From Byssochlamys sp. IMV 00236 (taxonomy: Eukaryota > Ascomycota > Eurotiomycetes > Eurotiales > Thermoascaceae), in the NCBI GenBank assembly GCA_001931875.2, contig MSJH02000810.1:213987-277986 (forward strand): a DNA stretch of 64,000 nucleotides, in the 5' to 3' direction. Positions 34,261 through 46,468 of this stretch are shown piece by piece; positions within the stretch are counted from its first letter, which is position 1; each line of letters opens with the position of its first letter. The translations under genes were made by a program, and so were the position numbers. The notes under the pieces are model-generated. The model saw only the letters and a program-made list of their open reading frames with translations, had not been told where the DNA came from and searched no databases.

Positions 34261-35583
34261 TCAGATCAAGAAAGTCCAAAAGCTCGGGAAGACGAATTCC
34301 TCCTCGAAGATACGGCGGACTTGTTCGAGTACGAACCGCTCGACCTTGCCTACATTCTTCAGGACTTGTTTCCCATCTTCCTTGCGGCCAATTTCGCTAT
34401 CGACTCGAATCTCTTGTAGCAAGCCACCGACACGGCGTCCTGACGAAGCCCCGCCGCCACTCGAACGTGGTCGTCCGTCATTAGACTCCTTTTCTTGTTC
34501 CGCCCCGATTAGAGCATCCGCATCTTCCGGAGAGAGGAAACAGAAATGAGTTCTCTTCCGTATGTAGGCGACAACAGCAACCCCATCGAAAGTGACGCCG
34601 GTGATGTTCAGTTTGAGTGGTAAGCCGACAAAACTAGGCATTGGGTAATCCAGGAGGATCTCCGCTGTCAGGCACAGCTTTATGTCCCCTGCATATTTGA
34701 CGCGGCAGATAACCTGAAAATCCTCCGGTCGGCGCTCCCGCATGCGTGGCGGCAGGGGATGAAGGTGGGTATCAGACGGGTCCAGGTGCTCTTCATCCTG
34801 GGGGTGAGGGCGGAGAGATGCAGGGTGGTGGTCACTGCCATTGGAGATTGCAGGATCGCCGCTAGTATTGTTGGAGGAACTGCCACCGCTGTGAGGTACA
34901 GAAGGTCGAGAAGGGACTGTGTTTGCAGTAGATGGGCGAGACGGTGAGCCAGTATCAACATCGCCTTCGGAGATTCTCTGTGCCTCGGTGGTTCCCTGTG
35001 GTCTATTCAGACGGGAGGCAGTTCGATCTCTCGAAGGATCTGACCAGGCATTGGCAAATGGAGAACCACCTGCTACTGCCGCAAGCGGAGTCTGTGTGCC
35101 AGAAAGACCACCAAGCATCAAATGGTAGCCCAAGTTTGACGTCCCTCCTGGTATGACGGGAGTGCCGGATCGCTGAAGAAATGGAGGGTTTAGGTGCTCC
35201 CCGAAAGGAGAGCGGACATGAGGATGCGGTTCGTTATCTGCACCAAGCCGATATTGCTGATTCGTCCTCGTCTCGTCTGCAAAGCTGCGTTCGTGAAGGT
35301 CTGGGGGGCCGCCATGCCATTGTTCCGGGGAGAGCTCCTCCTCGTCTGATATCTCTCCGTCCTCGTCTTCCTCGTAGAAATCGCTAAACGGGTCACAAAA
35401 GTCCTTGATCTCAAGTTCTGGAGCTACAGTGCCAAAGTCAAAGGAGTGGACCTGGACTGAGCGGATGAATCGAGGAAGAGCCACTTGCTGGAACTTGTCA
35501 TGGATGAAGGAGCGGATGCGCTCCGCAAGCGCCTCACCATCAGGACCAGAAGTGGCTCTCTCCCAGTTAACGTCAATGGACAT
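34261..35583 (-). CDS. mdm12: Mdm12, ERMES subunit (mitochondria-ER lipid transfer)
   Basis: Peripheral subunit of the ER-mitochondria encounter structure, which tethers the two organelles and moves phospholipids through SMP domains. Single-exon frame of 440 residues from the ATG at 35583 (MSIDVNWERATSG). The N-terminal half of the SMP domain is clear (ERIRSFIHDKFQQVALPRFI, SVQVHSFDFGTVAPELEIKD, then an acidic FCDPFSDFYEEDED). A long low-complexity insert of about 200 residues, typical of filamentous-fungal Mdm12, follows. The second half of SMP comes next (FQVICRVKYAGDIKLCLTAE, LPLKLNITGVTFDGVAVVAY, LQEIRVDSEIG). The end, VRRIFEEEFVFPSFWTFLI, matches the family terminus. It converges on the BAP31-like gene, whose product is also an ER protein. 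Confidence 0.96.
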   Translation of the reverse strand: MSIDVNWERATSGPDGEALAERIRSFIHDKFQQVALPRFIRSVQVHSFDFGTVAPELEIKDFCDPFSDFYEEDEDGEISDEEELSPEQWHGGPPDLHERSFADETRTNQQYRLGADNEPHPHVRSPFGEHLNPPFLQRSGTPVIPGGTSNLGYHLMLGGLSGTQTPLAAVAGGSPFANAWSDPSRDRTASRLNRPQGTTEAQRISEGDVDTGSPSRPSTANTVPSRPSVPHSGGSSSNNTSGDPAISNGSDHHPASLRPHPQDEEHLDPSDTHLHPLPPRMRERRPEDFQVICRVKYAGDIKLCLTAEILLDYPMPSFVGLPLKLNITGVTFDGVAVVAYIRKRTHFCFLSPEDADALIGAEQEKESNDGRPRSSGGGASSGRRVGGLLQEIRVDSEIGRKEDGKQVLKNVGKVERFVLEQVRRIFEEEFVFPSFWTFLI

Positions 35584-38500
35584 CACATGTGCATTGCAGC
35601 TTTCTATTTGCTGACAGATTCAAGCACAACTCGCAAGGAAGCGAGTTATGGCGCCACTTGGAAATCCTGGCGGAGCAGAGAGCTTGGAGTGATTAACTAC
35701 CTACTACTAGTTAATTGCCTGGAAGACGCTCACCTGGTCCGAGCGCGTCACGTGTATCCCTGGCGTCGACATCCAAGACCATCCAGCGCCTCTTCAAAAT
35801 GGATACCGCTGGCGTTTACCTATTGAGCCTCTTTCGAGGCTTTCCTCTGTATCTGACTCCTTTATATCATAGCATCTTTCATGCGTCTCACTTGCCAACC
35901 GGGATTCATCCCGTCTATTTCAATAATTGCTCCACCGGCGGAATAGATTCCATAGGTGTCCATCATCAGGCCAGAGGCTCTCCAATTTACCTATTCAATT
36001 CCGGTAATGGCTTCGCGGAGATCTGAACGTGCGTACCCGTGCATCTGAGATCTCTGGTCATAATCTCGAGGCTAGCGTCCCCACTGGCGCTTCTCCCCTC
36101 ACTATGGCTATACGGAAAGCTACGTCTAATCTTCCACCACGCTACTAGCCTCAGAATGACAGTCGGGGGCTAAAAATAAGAGATAAAAAGGCTTTATAGC
36201 TTCCTAAAGCCCTTTCAAGACTGATTTCATGCCCATACTGAAGTACCCAGGTACGATTATGGTGTAATACTAAGACGCGGAACTGCGGTTGCGAATTCCG
36301 CCACCATACATTGCCGGATGGAAATACTATGCATGTTTAGGCAACATCTAATCGATCAGCGTGATGCGAGGCTCCACCTCTGCTATGCATGAATTTTGGA
36401 AGACATTGACGGCGCGGATATGGTTCCCAGACCAGCCTATCTGAGGTGCAAACGATCTGCGCCAAAAGGCCAGGCAATGCTGGCAACACTTAGCAACCTA
36501 CCATAGGGAGAATATTGTCGAATCAGCTGCCTGCGGCGTTTATCGTTTGAAGCCACTAAAACAAAATTCGTTCTGTGTTCGTCACACTATCCTCGAGTCT
36601 CTAGTTACGTTACGTTTTGGTGTCATGCTCGCTGTTGATCATGGGCGAATGAGATTCCCGGATGAACCAACATTTCCCATTTTCACGGCTATTCTTACCT
36701 ATTATACACCTAGTGCTTTGGATTGCCTCTATCATGCTGTGTTTCGCTTATGGGCTACAAATCGGGTACCAGGTGACTGCATAGTGGTGTGGACCTCATG
36801 CAAGTAGGTCGGATGTGATAAACGTCTACCCGTCTCGACCATCCTCTGGTTGTCGACTATGCATCTTGTCTGGATAATTAGCAGCGTGGGAATTATCAAG
36901 AGGCCCGCCCTTTTGCTAAAAGACTCTGAGCGAGGTTCTTTGCCTCCGTTATACCAAGAGCATGTGCCGTGCCCCTCGTGCTCCATGTCCACAGGTCGGG
37001 TAAGGCTTTCTCCACCAAGCCAGACTCGAAGAAACAGCTATCTAGTGCTAATTGTTGACGGAAATTCGTTCTCAGGTTATACTCGTTGACGGGGGCAGTA
37101 AACACCAGCTGGCAAACTCTTGAGTGGTACATGCACGTGCAACACATTTCTCCAGATTGCAGGTACATAAGTGGTGGTAATATTCGTCGTCTTGCATCAT
37201 GTTCGTGAGCGACAAGTTATATTTCGCCACCAATATTCCCCAGTTGGGTCCCATACCGCAACGTCCCTTCAATGGTCTAGACTTTCCTCAGTCTACACGG
37301 TCCAATCTTACCCTGAATGTTCTTGTCCTTTTAGTTGCAAATGCAACGATTTGCTGAAGGAATGTGGCCCTTCAAAACGAAATATACGTCGGCCCTCCCG
37401 GCTCAACTTCCGGGGTGCATCCTAGGGCTCGCATCCGGGCGTGGCCCGATAGGTTATTCTTCATATCTTAAGGGCCATTTCGCGCCTGTCGGGTTGACGA
37501 GACAGATACATCCGCGCCACACAGAAGACTTCCTGCCGTGCCATCTCTCTTGTCCGTGTATCCACTCGTACTACTCTTCCGGCATGATGTGAGGGGGCAG
37601 GTTCATGTTGGGCGAGCATTGTTATGCGTCTCAAGCCGGTCAGTCCCTATTCTGGAGCCAGGGCATGGACCTTCTTTCGGAATCATGGCAATAACAATAT
37701 AACCGCCTGGTCGATGCAACCCCTTGATCGACGCCAGGTAGCCGGTCCCTCCTGACATGCAGCAAACCTATCTTTCCGCAAGGTCTCTGGAGAAACTCTA
37801 GACATAGTCAGAGGAAGTAGACCACTGTCCCGGCCTCGTTCGTTCCGAGTCTCGCCTGCTATCAAGATGATGTTTCGTCAGTGCGCGTGAGACCATCACA
37901 GACTTGTTGTATACGTTATCCTCACATCAGGTAGGGGAGATGTTATTATCTCATGAAGTGAGCACTGCCTAATCTTTGCCGTGGGCACTTGTACGCCGGT
38001 AAGAAGTCATACGCAGATAAGTCCCACATTTCTTACTATTCAGACACTGCTCAACGGGGAGTACTGGAAGCTTTGCCGATATGCATGTCAACCCCATGCA
38101 GGGACCAAATGCAAGAAATGATGCGCAACGTAGCTCATCTGCAAGGCTACAGTTCCCCGGTGCAGTACCGCTTGACTGATAGCTGCTTCTGTCCTATATT
38201 TTCTGCCCTTCTTTTGAAGGTTCGTGATTGATCATTTTGATATGGACGCTGCTGCATGCTAAATGCAGCGAGTGCAGAGCCTATATTATTAGAGTGCGTG
38301 TATAAGAGAAATACGTCAAGTGGGTTCAGAACAGAAATGAAATGTCAGAGAAGAGTTCGAATCAGCCAAACACCCCCCGCCATCCTTTTTGTGGACCCCG
38401 GAACTGTAGCATGAACTCGAATCCAGACCCCGGAGAAGAGATCGTTATGGAAGAAAAGGGAAACTGGTCGTACTGGTCCCGAAAGGCCATCAAATCGATC

Positions 38501-41500
38501 CACCTATCACCAGTACACGGTCAGGCAAATACTGCATGACTTGCTGACTGAGAAAAGACATCATGAAGGATGTTGCTTTTCATGAGAAACGAGGGCAAAA
38601 TCGTCAAAAAAAAGTCATCTCGTCGGTGATATTTCGTAACACGAGCGCCTTCGGGCCTTTGCTTCCGCTTCTCAGCAAATGAAACGGGGATACTTGATGT
38701 TGGGTACGCAAGGAAAATCACACTATACCTTTCTGGAGGTCTTTTTTTTTTCCTTCACCGTTTAGCCACCATGTGCAGGGCAGTTATATCCCTCTCTTCT
38801 GGTGACTTTCTTCTTGACTCCCTCGCAATCCTTAGTTCCTACCTTTGGGCAAGGAACCACGCTAGTCTCCTGAATGACGCAGCCGCAGTCATATTCGTAG
38901 AAGTACATTGAACACATTTTTGCTCGTTATTGTTGGAAAGGGAGGTCTGTATCCTAATATAGGAAAGAGCGCGCAAGTCAAATGAACTGACAAAGAACAG
39001 ACTTCTAGCTCAACTCCTTCGTAGACACGTTCAACGAATAGTCAATGGGATCTCGAAAGGCCTTCAGTCAAGACAGTCTTGAAGGGCCAATAGGACAATC
39101 ATATATATTGCGATATAGATAAACTCAAAAGAGCAATACGGATAAGTCCGATCTCCAGTCGACCTAGGCCTTCTTATACCCACTTTCAGTATGCGGCGCA
39201 CGCACACTCTTGCGGCCTCGCCCAAAGGGAAAAAGTGGAGGTAAGTTGTCACGCAGCTGTGCCGCACACATTGAGCCGCAACTGACATGACATATATGCC
39301 TCATTGCAAGGGCAAAACAGCGAAAGAAACAGTTGAATATAATATAACATAACAATTCAATGGCAGTGAAACCATCAGAGTTGGGTGCCTGACCAGGAAA
39401 ACATGAAGAAATAGAACCTGACAAGAATCCCGACAGCATCACAGGTCGAACAACCATCTGGTAGCTTTCAATGATGTTGGTGACGGAAAATGCATCGGGC
39501 CAACCAGAGTCAAGGGTCTCTTAACCACCAACGATTGCGCAGGCGCCAAATCTGCTGTTGGCGAAAGACCCTGCTAATAACAACTGCGTGTGGCGTCCAA
39601 TTTGGCGTTGGTGTGGTTGACTAGGTACTCTTCAAGGAGTGGCCCGTGCCGAGAGCGAATGATAAATTGCATTGTTATGTTCGGCAGAAGTTGTCGACCT
39701 TGTCCACTTTTATTTTTCAGCATCTGCATTGTTTCTAGACAATCATCATCCTGAAAGGTTTGTTATGTTGATGATTCTTACCTCCCAACAGACTGTCCGA
39801 CTCCGACAGGTTCATCTGTTGAGACAAAAATAGCATCGGCCAGTTGCAGTCACAACTCCGTGAGCGCTCCAATCTACCATGGCCGGAGCTGCTCGGGCAT
39901 TCAGATGTGAGACATGAACATATTACCCTTGTCCAACGGATAATAGTATGGGATACGAAGGAGACTTTCCCAACTGTAAGGATGGGAGTTTACAAGACAA
40001 TGAGAACAGCTCACTTACTTCCTAGTAAGCCTGACCTTACCATTCGATTGCCTTGAATGAATTCCGCTAAAAAAAATTACAAAGATGGGAATGCTCTTGA
40101 CACACTGCCGCATCTGCATTAGGGTGTGAGATATTTCCAGCTTTGTGACCCGATTGTGGACAGGATGAGGGGCATATATTCAACGAAAGAAAAATATCTC
40201 GGTTCTTCAGACACAATATGAGTGATCTAAGATCAGGAGATCAGACTCTTCGAAGATACAACATGGCAGAAGCAGTGCTGATTGTAATTCAGGTAGGAAG
40301 TTTCCAAGATCGAGGTTGATCATTTCATGGCTAAAGAATCGAGCTGCGCGGACATATTCAGTGACGCTCTGCATGTTGATGACTTGTCGGACAGCGGCGC
40401 AAGAGCAGAAGCTGGTCTAAGTCTAAATCGACATGAAGTTCAAGAGAACTTTCAGCCATGGTATAACTGCTGGTGCGGCACCAAAGGTGCCAGATGACTC
40501 CCACGTCACATTATCTTTCTTCGTGTGTCTGGAGGTTGTCTGCCTCGAATGGGAAATCCAAAACGAACTCTAAGACGTGCCAGCAGAACCCCGTCACTAA
40601 AAGTCCCTAGCAGACACAAATTCACGCCCTTAATTCTCATCTACCTTTGGACCAAATTATTAGAGAATCTTACGACGCAGATTGGGCTACGGAACACTGT
40701 TGAAAGAATCTGAAGCGCCTTACTGCGTCCTGGCGGGATGAAATTCTACTGGCAGAAAGCAGACGAGAGAGTTGTCATGGGCGCAGACTGCGGTCCGGTG
40801 GTAATGTTGTCAACATCCTATAAGCTGAAGACGTTGTTCAAAGAGGGCTGTGAAAGTCCAGCGGTAAATCTGTGGCTGCGCAGACAGCGCTGTAAACAAA
40901 TATCGAGCCCACTGAGTACGCTCTCATGGCAGGTGATTGCTAAGCTTGATTCCTTCAGCTTAACCAGTTATAATACTACAGACCCTCAAGCTTACCGTAT
41001 TCGAGAATCATCTACATGGATCTCTGGAACCCCTGGGAGGACGATTCCACTATCATCTCGACAAGCCTGAGCCCCCAAGCTCTGTCCCGCCCTGGCGCTG
41101 CTCTACTCACACGGTGAATGCCTGGCGTCACGATCGAAACTACCACCCGTGCTTCATTTCGGCCGTTACATTCTCGCCCAGAGCTATGGTTGTCGTCTCC
41201 CTTTCTTGGATAAACGCGGTGTCATGGCGATCAGCGACGAATGTGTCCAGGTCTATCGGTCTCGAAGGCTCCAGATTCACGATACGTACCGCCAAGGCTC
41301 GGCGTCGAGGGGCATGTTACGCGCCGAGAAGATGGTTATCGAGGATCGAAGCCATGCCAAGTGAATCTGTGTCGAGAGCATCTGGAGGAATGAAGCTCAG
41401 GCCTTATGCTTGCGAGGCAGTAATGTGGTACAGTGCAATATTGCTGCAGGAAGTTATTCTTTGTGTTCTGCGTGGTCGCAATCACTGATCTACTCCGTAA

Positions 41501-42093
41501 CTAGATGGTCCAAGAATCTTGCCCCGCGCTACATGGACACCAAGCCTCAAGGTCCCAAAAGAAACGAGCCGAGGTCCCCTTTTACCAGCCGACCTCTCAG
41601 CCAGAATCACGTCAATTGGCAGGCGAATTGGAGACCTATCTTAGCTTTCCGGTCCGGTGCTGATCATCCGCGGCTACTTCGGTCTATATTCGTCGGCCGT
41701 CAATAGCATCGTCCACAGTGGCACATATGGACACCGGGACGCTTATTGCGACACACGGTGAGATTATGGCCAAAAAGGACAATGCGCATAAAAATAATAA
41801 GCGACCGGCATGTGCTCTTGTCTTTGGTGATCCTGTGTCCTAGGCAGCGTTGATGACGGAGATAGGCAACAAGGAGTGCTCGCAAACGGCACGGCTTGGC
41901 TTCTTGGATTTCTTGTCTGTCCACTTCTTTGGAGAACAGTTGTCAGTCGATCCACCCACTCTGGGGAATACCATCTCGCTCCCTGTCTTTCTTATCTCGA
42001 ATTCTGGGGCTGAACGCGCATAGGATCGGCGATTCCAATGCCCGCAGTCCTCCGTGTGCTCCTTCCCAGGTGGCCCTTCACAAGTATCTACAG
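35584..42093. other. 6.5-kb gene-poor region
   Basis: No gene can be supported on either strand; open frames are short and do not join through plausible introns. At 41140-41402 (minus) a protein-like reading (NLEPSRPIDLDTFVADRHD, ERETTTIALGENVTAEMKHG) is interrupted by a TAA near 41321 and has no start. It may be a decayed gene fragment of unknown family. A small hairpin-forming stretch (GGCTTTA ... TAAAGCC) lies near 36190-36211. Confidence 0.5.
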
Positions 42094-42100
42094 TATATAA
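42094..42100 (+). promoter_or_regulatory. TATA box of small ORF
   Basis: TATATAA 133 bases before the ATG at 42233, followed by a CT-rich, A-ending leader, the pattern of well-expressed fungal genes. Confidence 0.55.
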
Positions 42101-42232
42101 GCAGTCAACAATCCGCCATCTATCCTCTTCCTTCATCAACTCAAATCATTAACGCAGTCTCCTTCATTTACAAAGCTCTCGAAGTCTCAGTAATATCACT
42201 TTTATTCACTTGTATTTTATCCAGCCTTCAAA

Positions 42233-42433
42233 ATGTATACCTACACTGCAACCAACAAGTTCCTCGTCCTCCTACCTTCCGAGTCTACTCAGGAGACTGT
42301 TCACCGGACCACTCGCTCCAACAGTGCTTCGTCCACTGCTTCCACCGATTCTCAGGGCAAATCCACGGGAGCTTTCACAGACGGGTTCCTCAAGCTTGGC
42401 TATGACGCTCCTTCTCAGCCAGCCCTGAAATGA
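42233..42433 (+). CDS. Small hypothetical protein, 66 residues
   Basis: A single-exon frame starting MYTYTATNKFLVLLPSE. The middle is Ser/Thr-rich (RTTRSNSASSTASTDS) and it ends GFLKLGYDAPSQPALK. No signal peptide, membrane span or Cys. I know no function. Support for a real gene comes from its surroundings: a TATATAA box, a 130-base CT-rich leader with CTTCAAAATG at the start, and C-rich third codon positions unlike the AT-rich neighbourhood. Small Ser-rich proteins of this kind in Aspergillus are often stress- or conidiation-expressed; that is only an analogy. It stands alone in a 12-kb gene-poor stretch. Confidence 0.6.
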   Translation: MYTYTATNKFLVLLPSESTQETVHRTTRSNSASSTASTDSQGKSTGAFTDGFLKLGYDAPSQPALK

Positions 42434-44784
42434 ACTGCTGGCGATCGATTCCTATCAAATCTATCAATATCCCGCCTCGGTACCGCCCGGCCACAAACAC
42501 CAGGTACCAATCGATGAACACGCTCTACGAAAGACAATACTCCAGGTTCGGCAGCATGTCGTACGAGTCTCTGGGTACAAACATCTCGGCGGTTACGCCA
42601 GTCCAAATTATCACATTTCTAGCACCTGCGCTGCCGTCTCGGTTGATGACGGTTCCTATTGATCAGTGCTTCATGTTCGGAGTACTGTACGGGCAATCAC
42701 GGAATTAGAGGAGTTTGGAGCATTTTTCTACTACTTTTCGGTTGCAAGCAATTCCAGTTCTGTGCTTTGGGCAAGCAACCCTCATTCTGAACGCTCAGCC
42801 GTCAATATCATACTTGCCCAGCATTGCTATTATTGGATGGAGCGTCAGGCAATCACGCAACTATGTGTTTTATGATGCTATTAGGAATGCAGAATAGATG
42901 ATAGCATATGAAAGATGCCATATCAAACAACCATTTTTCCTTCAGGTGCTGATGTAAGAGTAGCCATCTTTCTCCAAAGGACTACGTAGTTGTCTGACCG
43001 TTGCGTCTTAACGCAAGCCCAGCCGAGGCGTCGAGACCGCGATAGATAGTAGTATGACCCCCCTCCCCTGATAGGGGTTATCAACAGTCTATCTGACCCT
43101 TAGCTTCCGTTGCCCCGGCGCACCAGCAGATTAACCTACAGGTGGAACCAATCGTTCCTGGCGGTGTAAGCCAGATCTCAACGATGATGGCATAGCAGAT
43201 GTCAATCATCTCAGACCATCTCCAACCGTCCCCGCATTTCCTAACCGGCCAATCCGACAAGCACTGATCACGAAAACAATATCGGAAACGTTCGCTTAAC
43301 AGTATCTCCTACTCCGGGAATCTTTCGGGAAATGATTCTATGTCTGAACAAGTTTCCCGTCTTCTCCATTTTCATCCGTCGAGAATAGTTAGTAGTGTAG
43401 ATAGTGTCATCGGTTAAGTACGGTAACTAGATGTGGTTCCCCATCTTCATGTCCGTGCTCGAGTTAGGACGAGATCGAACTTCCCACTAACTAGTTAACT
43501 AACTTATTGCCACGGAGTCCGGACATGTCAAGACTCTTAGCAAGGGAGGGGCCGATAGAAACGGATTGTTTCATCTCGACTGTTAGTTGAGATTCTGACT
43601 ATATTGGTGGGGGGAGAAATACCGGTGAGGACTGAGAGAAAGTGGGACAGAAGAGAGTTACTGTCCTCGTTGGAGGGTTCATGTCTTTAGAAAACCAATT
43701 ATCTATGGTATTCGATTAGCTCTACGGAGCATATGCAATTATTATGGTAGTTACATTGTCAAGCTTTTTGCCCCGCCAGGTTAGGATGCAAGCTTGTAGT
43801 TGACTTGACGTGGTCTAACTTATCTCCTTACCCCAGTTAGTATAGACTTATGGAGGAATAGCCCGCTTGGTTACGTACGCGTATTCTAGTATAGGTGACA
43901 ATAGGTTCAGAGGAAGTAATTGATAAATAAAGAATGATTCGAGAGGATCTCGCTACGTGGTTCGAACAAGGAGCGTGGTGGTACTTTATGAGCGGAAACT
44001 GCCACTGTCAGATGCATCTCCCACGGGGATATGGAGATATAGAACAGTCAACACGGAGTACACATGGCATATGCTCGGTATCTATTTTGCCAATTTTCCT
44101 TTCGACGACTTTCCATTTCATTCTACGCTATCTATTTGCTTTAAAGTAATAATAATACTAGCTAGTTGGACAGTAAAAAGAAACAGCCCACTCCATGGAT
44201 GCATGCTTGGTCTCATAACCAAACTAGGCTTAAGCGTCCTTTGAGCCGTTCTTTTCAAGATAGGAGTAGCTTCTTTTACAGATTCGGGTTTACAGGGGGG
44301 CAGAAGCGCATCTAATTGATTAGCAGACATTTCTTGACCTGTATTGTTGGTATGATTGGGTGTTTTGCGTCGATAGATGTCTCGCTGTTTACTCGGACAG
44401 GGTGTCATGGCATGATGGGATTCGATTGGTTTACTGCTCTCTGTGTGCCCACAATGCGGATTTTGGCGCACGTCATCGGTTATTCTATCCGAAGTATCAT
44501 TGAGACTCCAAAGAGGTGCATCTTTTAATTTGTTGTGATCGTTGACATCTCAACTTGACAGGGTGGTTGCCAGGCGCCTGTTCTGCGGCCTCGTGCCGGA
44601 AGAGCGGGGAAACAAATAATGATTATTCCAGGTCAAACATAAATGTCAGACTTATATTCTACATTCTGGTTAAGTTTACTGTGGGAAGGGTGATAATAAT
44701 ATACAGACAAAATAATAAAAAAGGGCGCCATTGGGACAATATGGAGAAAGAGCAAAAAAAGATAAAAAGATATGGAAAGAGGAC
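42434..44784. other. Intergenic, no gene seen
   Basis: The first 300 bases are probably the 3' untranslated region of the small ORF. The rest is AT-rich with stops in all frames. Confidence 0.45.
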
Positions 44785-44878
44785 GGCCCTAGCCGCGGAT
44801 CGAACGCGGGACCTCGCGCAATATAGCTAAGCAAAGGGTTGACCCTAAGCGCGAATCATACCACTAGACCACCAGGGC
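44785..44878 (-). tRNA. tRNA-Pro (anticodon AGG) with 22-nt intron
   Basis: Read on the minus strand, the acceptor arm GCCCTGG pairs with CTAGGGC. The D-arm and A box are TGGTCTAGTGGTATG. The anticodon arm is CGCGC, loop TTAGGGT, GCGCG, with anticodon AGG. The intron (about 22 nt, starting TCAACCC) sits one base 3' of the anticodon, as in eukaryotic tRNA introns. The T arm CCGCG-TTCGATC-CGCGG gives a perfect B box. T-runs downstream (about 44763-44770 and beyond, read on the minus strand) can end Pol III transcription. The anticodon assignment follows from the fold and agrees with the fungal tRNA-Pro D-arm sequence. Confidence 0.92.
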
Positions 44879-45372
44879 GTCTTGTTGAAAGAAAGCTTGG
44901 TTCTTTTGTTCTATTAATCGACTGGCTCTCAGATAACTAGCCGTTGGCCTAATTGAGGTGACGATAATGAATCTGCAAGTTTACATGCAACTCGATACAC
45001 TGACACAGAGACGCCCAGACATTAAGTAAATCCGAGTCTTAGTCTAACCCGGTCTTAATACGATCATTCGTCGGGTTTGCGAGGAAGAATATGCGACACT
45101 GAGCGATAATGGGGATGCAAAGCGAATACCTCGATGATTATATATCATTGCCATCTATGATCATATCCGATCCTATCAGTCCTCGCCAGAGCATCATATC
45201 AAATCTCAGACTCGTAAAAATTCTCCACACTTCAAATGACAGCGGAAAAATTGCCAGCGGTCCATAGAACGAATAGCAGACTCAAAAAGTCTACGCACTC
45301 CAGCCTACTTCCAGCGCAGCAAGGACGGCGGAGTCCACACTTCGATATTGTATTCAAAACATGGATTAACCT

Positions 45373-45410
45373 TGTTGCCATCTATAGCTAGCTAGCTATA
45401 GATGCCAACA
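45373..45410. repeat. 38-bp near-perfect palindrome
   Basis: The 26-bp core (45379-45404, centre CTATAGCTAGCTAGCTATAG) is a perfect palindrome. Beyond one mismatched pair, five more bases (TGTTG/CAACA) pair on each side. It could extrude as a cruciform or be the relic end of a small element. Confidence 0.85.
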
Positions 45411-46434
45411 TGGTCCGTAGGTGAGAATGGATATACAATTTCGGTATGGACTGCTGGGGTTCTCAACAACTTTGCCTTCCCCTCACCCCGCACGGTAAGT
45501 CAAAGAGAGAAAGCAGAGATAGTCAGAACAACACATGCAGTATGTTGACATCATGACTTCCAAGTGGAACATGCAGATTACCCCACCCGTCTTATCGGCT
45601 TTTAAATCTGCATCATTCGTTCAGTATATGCTCTCGAACCATGTTGACTCTGTGATCCATTCAACCCAGGACTGGTGTGGGGATTCGATAAAGGACCCGA
45701 GATGACCCAATGCAGACTTCAATATTCGCATCAACTCGTCAATATTGTCCTGAGATAAGTCAAATTATTGCAATACAAAAAGGTCAGAATGGCACACACG
45801 CATCGCAGGTATACCAGTTACTGCTGGTTAGGAAGAAGCCCTTAGATTGGATCCTCCCAACACCGTAGAGCAATATAACCAGGCTCCCCACCATATTCAA
45901 GCACATAAGCCGAATATGGGACGACGAGGATCGTATAGAACACACAGACATGTCAACTGGTCACTTAAGCTTGTACATATCACGTACGAAATTCCAGTTG
46001 GCCTTCATGGCGACATAGTGGAGGAGAAACATATATTCAGCTTACATATACTAATTCTGGACGTCATAGCTTATGAGAGACAGGGACCTGCACCTGGTAT
46101 ATTATGATCACTCGAGTCACCAGAAATGTACACAATCAATTAAAACCTGGTTGATGTTGGTTACTCTATCTGAAGCTCTCTACCTACAAACCAGAGCAGA
46201 CATCTCTGCCCACCACGGCTTACTACTGGAAAGTATACCCACCACAAGTAATGCCAAGAAGGTCAGGGTGAATAATTAGTTGCCATGTTCTAAATTAACA
46301 TCACAGAAGAATTGCATAGCTTATAACGTACTACACCGGGAAAACCGGTACTTACATGTTAAGAAGAGAAAGGGTAATAGGAGAATGGTGAGTGTCAACA
46401 CGTAGGTTACCTGTATAGGCGACCATTAAATTTC

Positions 46435-46468
46435 ATTCCGCAGCATTTTTGGGAATCTGCTGCGGAAT
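46435..46468. repeat. Inverted repeat with 11-bp arms
   Basis: ATTCCGCAGCA and its exact reverse complement TGCTGCGGAAT are separated by 12 bases. No gene adjoins it closely, so it is not an obvious transcription terminator. Confidence 0.8.

Noticed and set aside
42415..42708. Frames after the small ORF
   Set aside because: Most likely the 3' untranslated region of the 66-residue gene; stops and composition do not support extension of the protein.
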